A program made the position numbers and the translations under genes. Of a stretch of 5,989 bases of DNA, positions 1 to 5,989 are shown one piece after another (position 1 is the stretch's first letter; each line of letters begins with the position of its first letter). Where the stretch lies: positions 1-5,989 of the forward strand of contig JAJDAX010000178.1 of assembly GCA_029261615.1 (NCBI GenBank). Direction: 5' to 3'. This DNA is from Nitrospinaceae bacterium (GTDB lineage Bacteria > Nitrospinota > Nitrospinia > Nitrospinales > Nitrospinaceae). Below the pieces are notes generated by a model, which was given only the letters and a program-made list of their open reading frames with translations, ran no database searches and was not told the origin of the DNA.

Positions 1-1
1 G

Positions 2-1843
2 ACCACTTCTAAACAAAAAACGGTTACTGAGCAAGCAATCGCTTCGCAGCAATCAAATCAAAATGCCTTAAATGCCATTGTGGTGGATCCCTGGGTTGGT
101 TCTCCCGTCTCAACAATAGATGAAATTGCCCCAGAGGATGAAGTTGCATCAGCTCCTGTTGACATGGTCACAGCGAATCAATCACGTTCCTTGCTACTTT
201 TGAATGGCCTTCCTCTATTTATCGAGACCTTTTTAATAGGACAAGGCGTCGGAACAGCCAAGATCCCATTATTTGGAACTGCTTTTGGAGGGATTGAAAA
301 CACCTATTCCACACACGCTCTCCTCCCGGATATTTTTATTATGGGTGGAGGACTTGCCGCGATCATGCTTGTTATTTTTGTCTGTTTGATTTTAAAACTG
401 GCAATTCAAAAAATCATAAAAGAACCCTCCAGTCCGACAGCCTGGATTTTATGTTCATTTATTTCAGGAATTATTGCCTACCTGGCAAGTTCCTTTTTCT
501 TTCCCCAGGAAAGAAACCTGATAATTTTATTTGTATTCAGTCTTTTAGGATTGACGGCTTCTATAGTTGAGACAAAGGATCCGCTTGAAAAAGAGCCCGG
601 CATGAAATCATCTTTATTTTTCAAAACCTCGATCACAGGCATATCAACAGGAGCCCTATTATGGGCTTTAGCAACAAGCCCGAGCTTTGCTTTTCCAGCG
701 GTGGAATTTTGTTTTAAGCATCATCAAGGAGAAGCGGTATACACGAACTCTCCTCGAATTAAATTTCTGGTTAAGAATCTCTGCCGGTTTGATGATGGAG
801 TTGATTCCGCTTTTTTACTAAAAGACGATATTGACTCCCTGGCTAATATTGACGACAGCTGGGTTCTTTGGAGTTCCATTAACGACCCAAATTACCCCAA
901 TTTAAGAAAGGGACTGAAATACAACCATCACCGCGGTTGGGAAAGAATGCCCAGCATGACTCTCCCAAGAAACTGGATGGTAGTAAAAAATGTTCAGCCG
1001 ACCGTGTCTTTTGTGAAGGTGGGGGCGCAAAAGAAAACATTTAATGCGGCAGATGCAGGACTTTTAAAATGGCATCAAGTTTCGAGGGATGATGTTTGGA
1101 ATCCAAAATATTTACAGACATCTATTGATAAAAACACACTAAAAAACGACGGTTTTTATATTATGAATTTCACTCCTCATTTAAAGAGTGGAATTACTTT
1201 ATCGGGTTTTTTGTTGGAAATCCCCCATATAGAGGCGGAAAAACTAATCGTCGATGTCGAGTATGAGTTGGTTTTTAACACAGGGGAAATCCTGCGAGGA
1301 AAAGAGAATGCCAGGACATATGGAAATGACATCGCAACAATAGACGTCGATTTTCCCAATAATAAGGTTTCCAGCATCAGGTTAATATTGCCCGGTAACG
1401 CTGCGGCACATGCATCATTGCAACTGGCCAGCGATTTCTATCCACAACAAAGAGTTTCAAGCAACGTCAGTTCAGTGTACAAATTATTCGATCACAACCA
1501 TGGATCATATTTTCAGGTTGCTGAATTCAATGATTCTCGTGGAGTGTTAGTGGATTTGGGGCCTGATTCAAAAAGGCCGGTGAAGCTTTACCGGATCTCG
1601 GGCGTGGAGAACATTAACCCAGGTGGCAGCCCAAGACAATGGAAGGTTTTTGGATCTAAAGATGGAAAATCCTGGTCCCTGATTGATTCAAGAGAGGCTG
1701 TAAATCTCGCATCGGGCTTAAGACAATTCAGTGAATTCTATATCAAAAGCACTGAAATAAACCGGTATTACAAATTTGAGTTTTATCAGCCAGATAAGAG
1801 TGGCCCTAAATGGATATCAGAACTTGAAATCTATTTGCAGTAG
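2..1843 (+). CDS. O-antigen ligase/polymerase-like membrane protein with C-terminal discoidin (F5/8 type C) domain, 5' partial
   Basis: The reading frame is open from base 2 with no stop, so the gene very likely starts left of the window; the GTG at 80 is only the first in-window start-type codon. Numbering from that GTG: residues 1-35 are polar and acidic. Residues 36-90 (an SR followed by a hydrophobic run, then GQGVGTAK and a histidine in STHALLPD) match the pattern of the periplasmic loop and following helix of WaaL/Wzy_C ligases. Hydrophobic helices lie near 84-107, 121-141, 146-162 and 179-204. A soluble region of about 380 residues follows, presumably periplasmic. It contains only two cysteines (211 and 235), which could form a disulfide. 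Residues 210-460 belong to no family I recognise. Residues 465-587 look like an F5/8 type C sugar-binding domain: LVDLG (490-494), RQWKVFGSKDGKSWSLIDS (519-537), RYYKFEF (562-568) and a terminal ELEIY. The ligase assignment is weaker than the discoidin one because the N-terminal half is missing. It is probably co-transcribed with the gene after it. Confidence 0.7.
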   Translation, partial: TTSKQKTVTEQAIASQQSNQNALNAIVVDPWVGSPVSTIDEIAPEDEVASAPVDMVTANQSRSLLLLNGLPLFIETFLIGQGVGTAKIPLFGTAFGGIENTYSTHALLPDIFIMGGGLAAIMLVIFVCLILKLAIQKIIKEPSSPTAWILCSFISGIIAYLASSFFFPQERNLIILFVFSLLGLTASIVETKDPLEKEPGMKSSLFFKTSITGISTGALLWALATSPSFAFPAVEFCFKHHQGEAVYTNSPRIKFLVKNLCRFDDGVDSAFLLKDDIDSLANIDDSWVLWSSINDPNYPNLRKGLKYNHHRGWERMPSMTLPRNWMVVKNVQPTVSFVKVGAQKKTFNAADAGLLKWHQVSRDDVWNPKYLQTSIDKNTLKNDGFYIMNFTPHLKSGITLSGFLLEIPHIEAEKLIVDVEYELVFNTGEILRGKENARTYGNDIATIDVDFPNNKVSSIRLILPGNAAAHASLQLASDFYPQQRVSSNVSSVYKLFDHNHGSYFQVAEFNDSRGVLVDLGPDSKRPVKLYRISGVENINPGGSPRQWKVFGSKDGKSWSLIDSREAVNLASGLRQFSEFYIKSTEINRYYKFEFYQPDKSGPKWISELEIYLQ

Positions 1844-1846
1844 ATT

Positions 1847-1851
1847 GGAGG
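1847..1851 (+). promoter_or_regulatory. Ribosome binding site deciding a GTG start
   Basis: GGAGG lies just after the TAG stop (1841-1843) of the upstream gene. It leaves 4 bases before GTG 1856 but only 1 base before the in-frame TTG 1853, and 16 before ATG 1868. The spacing favours GTG 1856, which also gives the typical GT-B opening MKILMICYGG. Confidence 0.75.
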
Positions 1852-1855
1852 ATTG

Positions 1856-3073
1856 GTGAAAATATTAATGATTTGTTATGGCGGTGCCCATGTCGCTTTA
1901 GTGATACCTCTTTACAGGCAACTCATGTCGAGAGGCCATGAGTGCGTCATGATTGGCTTGACTACGGCAGGACCTGTATTGGATAGAGAGGGGATTAAGC
2001 ATAAGCGAATAATTGATTTCGTCGACATGAATAGCCGCGACCTTCAAGAATATGGAACATCATTGCTGAAAAAACATCATACGAATGGAATTGGGATTTC
2101 AGAAGAAGAGTCTATTGCCTATCTGGGTATCTCCTATGCTGAATTGGTCAGGACCCATGGCGAACAAAAGGCCAAAGATATGTACAACGAAAAAGGGCTG
2201 GCCTCCTTTTTACCTATCCAGTTTATGTCTTCAGTCCTAAAAAAAGAAATGCCGGATGTTGTATTGGCAACGGACTCACCTCGTATGGAAAGAGCGGCAT
2301 TAAACGCGGCCAATCTTCTTGGGATACCCAGTGTATGCAGTGTTGTTATTTTCCCTCACATTGGGATGCACTACCTTTCCCGACAGGACAATGGTTCGGT
2401 CATGTGTGTATGCAACTCAACCATAAAAGGTCAGTTGGTAAAGGCAGGACGTTCTTCTGAAAGTGTTGTGGTGACTGGCAATCCCTCATTTGAGGAACTT
2501 TTCAGTGCTCCTGAAAACTCACGCAAGTCACTGAGGAATTCACGAGGGCTGTCGGATCATTCCCAATTAGTGTTATGGGCAGATCAACCCGAACCTGCGA
2601 ATCCCGAGCTACCCAGATTGATCCGATCTCAGCTGAATGATATTTGCTCGTCTCTAAAAAACTGCCACTTGCTGGTGCGTTTGCACCCCAGCAGCACAGA
2701 CCCCTCCAAGGAGCCTATTCCTGATGGTGCAATGCTAAGCCCAAGAGAAGAGCCTCTGATTGATGCTCTTCTTGCCGCCGATGTTGTGGTCACATGCACT
2801 TCAACCGTCGCTTATGAAGCCCTGCTATTGGGAAAACCCGTCATAATCTTGCAAATGTCGCAGTATGACAAATATGTGGATTATTCAGAGGATGTTGGGG
2901 CTTTGGTTCTTGGCTCGATCGATGAGCTTAAGGAGGGGTTGGAAGAATTACTTTTGGGTCAAAGCCCCAGAGCTCAAAAACTAAGAACAAACCGCCTAGC
3001 ACTTGCACAAGAGAGCGTGGGAGCTGGCGAGAAGATCGTGACTGTCATCGAATCTTTTGGAGAAAAAAATTAA
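1856..3073 (+). CDS. GT-B-fold glycosyltransferase / UDP-GlcNAc 2-epimerase-like protein
   Basis: A 405-residue, probably cytoplasmic protein with the two-domain GT-B layout. The N-terminal Rossmann half opens with MKILMICYGGAHV, where a glycine-rich loop follows the first strand, and includes an ATDSPRMERAA segment near 138-148 and LLGIPSV near 154-160. The C-terminal half carries VTGNPSFE (206-213), RLHPSS (275-280) and TSTVAYEALLLGKPV (315-329). TGNP, an HP pair and a Ser-Thr-x-x-Glu-Ala-x-x-x-Gly-x-Pro motif are shared by hydrolysing UDP-GlcNAc 2-epimerases, CDP-glycerol transferases and capsule synthesis proteins of this superfamily, where the last motif contacts the nucleotide-sugar phosphates. 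Length is normal for the group. The TTG three bases upstream is in frame but too close to the ribosome binding site. The gene follows the ligase-like gene by 12 bases, which suggests one operon and a role in glycan assembly. Donor, acceptor, and the choice between transferase and epimerase cannot be read from the sequence. Confidence 0.75.
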   Translation: MKILMICYGGAHVALVIPLYRQLMSRGHECVMIGLTTAGPVLDREGIKHKRIIDFVDMNSRDLQEYGTSLLKKHHTNGIGISEEESIAYLGISYAELVRTHGEQKAKDMYNEKGLASFLPIQFMSSVLKKEMPDVVLATDSPRMERAALNAANLLGIPSVCSVVIFPHIGMHYLSRQDNGSVMCVCNSTIKGQLVKAGRSSESVVVTGNPSFEELFSAPENSRKSLRNSRGLSDHSQLVLWADQPEPANPELPRLIRSQLNDICSSLKNCHLLVRLHPSSTDPSKEPIPDGAMLSPREEPLIDALLAADVVVTCTSTVAYEALLLGKPVIILQMSQYDKYVDYSEDVGALVLGSIDELKEGLEELLLGQSPRAQKLRTNRLALAQESVGAGEKIVTVIESFGEKN

Positions 3074-3124
3074 AGCGGCTCAATCTTAATTTTTTTAATT
3101 AACTATCCAGGTTAATCAATTTGG
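3074..3124. other. Convergent intergenic gap, no strong terminator
   Basis: This 51-base AT-rich spacer separates the TAA of the + strand pair from the TGA of the - strand pair. It holds a T7 run (3090-3096) and a weak 6-bp inverted repeat, ATTAAC (3098-3103) with GTTAAT (3111-3116), around a 7-base loop. The stem has a single G-C pair and is not followed by a clear U-tract on either strand, so its use as a bidirectional terminator is only a possibility. Confidence 0.5.
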
Positions 3125-4975
3125 TCACGCAGAATCTTTCTTTGTGCCAACCCCGATCAACATAACGTCTTTAGTAAACCTTATTATTTTATTCAAGCCA
3201 TCAGGCCAGGGTGCACTTTGAATCGGGCGGTATGGCAATGGCATCATGCCCAGAAATCTAACAAATGGCATCAGCCATTTTTGTCTCCAAACAAGCGGTA
3301 GTTGATAGAAGTAATCCACTTCAACATTCTCATAGCCCGCCATTCTCATGGCATCATAAAGCGACTGCTTTGTAAAAGGCCTCACATGTGTATACTCCGT
3401 ATAGAACACTTTATACGTGTGAATCCAACTTGGAGTCATCACAACTGCTTTTCCCCCGGGCCTCAGTGCAGACAACATTCTATCGAGCATCATTGCAGGC
3501 TGATAAGTATGTTCAATCACTGATTTGCTGAAAATAAAATCAAATGATTCTTTTTCATAGGGCATTTCCTCAAACTCAATATTTGCAATCCTCACATCAT
3601 ACTCAGGGCACATTTCTGCAGCACGTTCTGAAATATCCAATCCGGCCACTTCAAAGCCCAATTTGGAAAAGGCTTTTAAATGCTCCCCGCGTCCAGACCC
3701 TATATCAAGCAAACGCCCTGTTTTTTTCAAATGAGCTTCCAACAACCACTTGGCAAGAATATCTGGATATTTCCCGGTAGGCTTTACTTCTTCGTTATAA
3801 ACAACGTCCAGGTATTTCTCTGAGAGGAGTTTGGCATGTTCATTCAGTTGATGCCCTATCCTGCTCTCACTCATCTGGCTCTTCCCTGCAAACCCTTTGA
3901 AACTAACAACTTTCCCACTAAACCAATTGAGAACCTGTAGTTCACCATCCACCGGCCTGATAGATATTGGATCATAAAGTTTGCCTTTTCCACGACCAAG
4001 CCCCGATTCCTTGCCTACCAAATTAAATTTACGATCGTATTTAAATAAATGGCCTTGTTCTTTATCAATCAGGTAGTAGAAGTCCGAGAGGAAACAAATA
4101 TCGTTACAAACGATAACAGCATCCAAATCAAGACATTCACCTATTCTTGTGTCCAGATGATAAATATATCCTTTTTTAGGCTGACTCCAGTCAAAGAAAA
4201 CCAGTTTATCCTCAAAAAAACGACATTTATGAATCATCGTAAAGGGCAAGTCAATCTGACCAACAACCCCTTTTCCTACCTCAATTATCAAGCCATCCAC
4301 ATCCAGGTAACAGGTAGCGCCATTCCATACAAAAAAGGTAACTATCGGTTTCGAATGAGAAATTTCCTTTAAACCTGCGCCATTGAGGACCCATCCGCCA
4401 TTAGAATAGTGAGATCCGATTCCAACTTCTGTCTCAGCCAGTCTGTCAATTTGAGTAGGTAGCCCACAAGTGTAACTTGAAGTACCACTGTCACTCTTAA
4501 CCTTTAAGCTACTTTCCTCGCAATCAATCCACATCAATTTACCGTTCTGCTTAATAAAATCCCATGGCCCCTTGGCCTGAATGAACCATTCATCGACTCC
4601 ATCAACAACGATATTTTCATCCAACAATGCACGAATAAAATAATTTACTCGTGACAACTTCATGCGAAGTTCTCGTTCATTTTCATTTAAAAGCAACTCC
4701 GAGTACTGTATGGCCATCTGATCAGCAAGGGTTTGCCATTCAGTAAATTCATTAAAGGAAGGGCAGCCATTTACCAGACCGATGGCCAGATCATTCAGGT
4801 CTTCAATCTGAATATCCTCAATATTTGTCTGAATTAGTTTTGATGCCAGTTTACTGACCGGCTCCTTTACTCCCTGATGGGAAATATTCACATCATCGGT
4901 TGGCAACAGGTCATAAAATGTCAGCGAATCAAAATTCTCTGCTAAAAAGTCTTTTTCTAAAATTACCTTTACCAT
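3125..4975 (-). CDS. Beta-propeller (NHL-like) protein fused to C-terminal class I SAM methyltransferase
   Basis: A 616-residue protein with no signal peptide or membrane helix, so presumably cytoplasmic. Residues 1-135 are mostly helical and acidic and match no family I know. Residues about 145-364 look like repeated beta-strand blades; the clearest (325-364) has the NHL pattern: a GLGRGKGKLYDP lead-in, then DGELQVLNWFSGKVVSFKGFAG. Residues 395-616 are a class I methyltransferase: motif I LLDIGSGRG (422-430), the acidic residue ending strand 2 in GLDIS (D447), FDFIFSKSVIEH (478-489), and LRPGGKAVVMTPS (504-516), followed by HVRPFT and a MAGYENVEV segment. The SAM-binding residues look intact, so activity is expected. 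A typical stand-alone enzyme of this type is 200-250 residues, so the first 390 residues are an extension. The ATG start has GGAG 5 bases upstream. It follows the zinc-ribbon methyltransferase by 16 bases, consistent with one operon. The methyl acceptor is unknown; a glycan precursor is inferred from context. Confidence 0.75.
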   Translation of the reverse strand: MVKVILEKDFLAENFDSLTFYDLLPTDDVNISHQGVKEPVSKLASKLIQTNIEDIQIEDLNDLAIGLVNGCPSFNEFTEWQTLADQMAIQYSELLLNENERELRMKLSRVNYFIRALLDENIVVDGVDEWFIQAKGPWDFIKQNGKLMWIDCEESSLKVKSDSGTSSYTCGLPTQIDRLAETEVGIGSHYSNGGWVLNGAGLKEISHSKPIVTFFVWNGATCYLDVDGLIIEVGKGVVGQIDLPFTMIHKCRFFEDKLVFFDWSQPKKGYIYHLDTRIGECLDLDAVIVCNDICFLSDFYYLIDKEQGHLFKYDRKFNLVGKESGLGRGKGKLYDPISIRPVDGELQVLNWFSGKVVSFKGFAGKSQMSESRIGHQLNEHAKLLSEKYLDVVYNEEVKPTGKYPDILAKWLLEAHLKKTGRLLDIGSGRGEHLKAFSKLGFEVAGLDISERAAEMCPEYDVRIANIEFEEMPYEKESFDFIFSKSVIEHTYQPAMMLDRMLSALRPGGKAVVMTPSWIHTYKVFYTEYTHVRPFTKQSLYDAMRMAGYENVEVDYFYQLPLVWRQKWLMPFVRFLGMMPLPYRPIQSAPWPDGLNKIIRFTKDVMLIGVGTKKDSA

Positions 4976-4980
4976 GCCTG

Positions 4981-4984
4981 CTCC
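4981..4984 (-). promoter_or_regulatory. Ribosome binding site of the propeller-methyltransferase gene
   Basis: On the minus strand GGAG sits 5 bases before the ATG at 4975, inside the 16-base gap after the upstream gene's TGA. It supports this start and translation from a shared message. Confidence 0.65.
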
Positions 4985-4991
4985 AGTAACA

Positions 4992-5984
4992 TCACAGCTT
5001 TTCAGCTACAATGAAAATATTTCCCGAAAGTTTATTTTTCTGAATCACCCGTGTCAATGTGGCATCCACCTCATCCCAATCCTCTTTGGGGATTGAGCCC
5101 TGCAATTGAGTCAGAAAAGAGTCACCAATACTACCGCTCTCTCCCTTATGTATATCATTCATTATGTTTATAAAATCCAAAATCCCTGGTGTCGAATAAA
5201 AAACCAGCTTGAACCCGGCTCGGTCAAATAGCTTTTCAAGAGTCTGAATCGAGAAATAGTTTAAGTGCCCCGGGGCCTCTATCATTTCGTGGTCTTTTCC
5301 ACAAACCTTAAACTCGATACCGTCAATATTAGGCAAGGTTCCGACAAATCGACCACCCTGAGGCAATGCCTGAGCAATTTTTTTCAACAAGCCATAGGGC
5401 TCGACAATGTGTTCCAAAACCTCCCACATCACTACCATATTATAGCAATGATCAAAGTTTACATGCTCAAACATACCTTGATATATCTGGACACCAAATT
5501 TATTTTTAGTGTACTCAACTAAATTGGAATTGATTTCTACTCCCGAGACATCCCAGCCTTCCTTTAAAGCGGCTTCGATAAAAAAACCTATCGAAGATCC
5601 GATTTCCAGGATTTTGTCACCAGGCTTCACAAAGGGCTTCATGTCCTGGGCCCGGCGGTGAAAAATTTTTTTTCTTTCATCCTCAGTTGGTTTCAGAATA
5701 TTTTCATGGAAAAATTCCATTGAACTGAAACCATCATAATACATGGTCAACAAATCATCCGTTGGAACCGGGTTGACATATAAACAACCGCAGTCATCAC
5801 AAGTGACGAAATCAAACCCTTCTTTTTCAAAAGCTTTGGACGCCCGATCTAAAGAACAAACCGGACAGTTTCTGTGTACATGTCCTTCATTTTCATGAAA
5901 TCGTGAAATAAAATCAATCAAGTCAGCTTCTCTAAGCTTAGAGTATTGCTCCATTAATTTTATCGGTCTTAATTTATGCTGCAT
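4992..5984 (-). CDS. Zinc-ribbon-containing class I SAM-dependent methyltransferase
   Basis: A 330-residue, presumably cytoplasmic methyltransferase. Residues 40-70 hold CPVC and CDDCG (C40, C43, C62, C65), then a YVNPVP segment. This is the zinc-binding-domain layout (Methyltransf_13-like) at the front of many sugar C-methyltransferases and related glycan-cluster enzymes. The catalytic domain (about 118-260) has motif I ILEIGSSIGFF (125-135), acidic E150 after strand 2, MWEVLEHIVEP (186-196), a PQGGRFVGTLPN segment (208-219) and GHLNYFSIQTLEKLFDRAGF (239-258), typical of Methyltransf_23-type enzymes. It lacks the extra C-terminal domain of the roughly 400-residue TylC3-type C-methyltransferases, so O- or N-methylation is equally possible. 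The ATG lies 5 bases from the window edge and no ribosome binding site can be seen. The frame has no stop before the edge, so an upstream start cannot be excluded; an internal ATG (5952-5954) is another option. It heads, within view, a pair with the propeller-methyltransferase gene. Confidence 0.85.
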   Translation of the reverse strand: MQHKLRPIKLMEQYSKLREADLIDFISRFHENEGHVHRNCPVCSLDRASKAFEKEGFDFVTCDDCGCLYVNPVPTDDLLTMYYDGFSSMEFFHENILKPTEDERKKIFHRRAQDMKPFVKPGDKILEIGSSIGFFIEAALKEGWDVSGVEINSNLVEYTKNKFGVQIYQGMFEHVNFDHCYNMVVMWEVLEHIVEPYGLLKKIAQALPQGGRFVGTLPNIDGIEFKVCGKDHEMIEAPGHLNYFSIQTLEKLFDRAGFKLVFYSTPGILDFINIMNDIHKGESGSIGDSFLTQLQGSIPKEDWDEVDATLTRVIQKNKLSGNIFIVAEKL

Positions 5985-5989
5985 CTTTT

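Noticed and set aside
80..82. GTG 80 as the true start of the ligase-like gene
   Set aside because: The frame is open back to the window edge, there is no ribosome binding site before it, and the membrane domain would lack most of its helices.
1177..1377. Minus-strand open frame of 66 codons inside the ligase-like gene
   Set aside because: It lies wholly within a well-supported gene on the other strand and has no recognisable domain.
3087..3116. Rho-independent terminator between the convergent genes
   Set aside because: The possible stems are 6 bp and nearly all A-T, and neither strand has a proper U-tract after the stem.
3302..4372. Three plus-strand open frames opposite the propeller-methyltransferase gene (3302-3523, 3544-3780, 4049-4372)
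   Set aside because: They are antisense to a gene with clear methyltransferase and propeller motifs, and their translations show no domain or signal.
5265..5522. Plus-strand open frame of 85 codons opposite the zinc-ribbon methyltransferase
   Set aside because: It is antisense to the catalytic domain and its product has no recognisable features.
5580..5610. Degenerate motif I (GSSIG instead of GxGxG) as a sign of an inactive methyltransferase
   Set aside because: Reduced-glycine versions of motif I are common in zinc-ribbon methyltransferases of this type, and the acidic residue and later motifs are present.

Overview
The window is a moderately AT-rich stretch of bacterial DNA, almost entirely coding, holding four protein genes in two convergent pairs. 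The likely setting is a surface-glycan (O-antigen, capsule or related glycoconjugate) gene cluster of a Gram-negative-type bacterium. This rests on a polytopic membrane protein that resembles O-antigen ligases, a GT-B-fold sugar-transfer or epimerase-type enzyme, and two SAM-dependent methyltransferases of the kind common in such clusters. The species cannot be named from the sequence.

Left half (+ strand): an open frame enters from the left edge and ends at 1843. Its first part looks like the C-terminal half of an O-antigen ligase/polymerase (Wzy_C/WaaL-like) membrane domain. A long, presumably extracytoplasmic region follows and ends in an F5/8 type C (discoidin-like) carbohydrate-binding domain. 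Twelve bases later, behind a strong GGAGG ribosome binding site, a GTG-started gene encodes a GT-B-fold protein similar to capsule/teichoic glycosyltransferases and UDP-GlcNAc 2-epimerases.

Right half (- strand): transcription enters from the right edge. A methyltransferase with a four-cysteine zinc-ribbon-like N-terminus (about 330 aa) is followed after 16 bases by a 616-aa protein. That protein joins an unrecognised helical N-terminus, an NHL-like beta-propeller segment and a C-terminal class I methyltransferase domain. The two convergent units meet in a 51-base AT-rich gap (3074-3124) with no convincing terminator.

A possible joint role (inference): the two methyltransferases modify sugar or carrier-linked intermediates, the GT-B protein builds or transfers a glycan unit, and the ligase-like protein transfers or binds the glycan on the periplasmic side. 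The two domain fusions (ligase-like plus discoidin; propeller plus methyltransferase) are the most unusual things here. No RNA genes, mobile elements, CRISPR arrays or notable repeats were seen. No gene-free stretch exceeds 51 bases.
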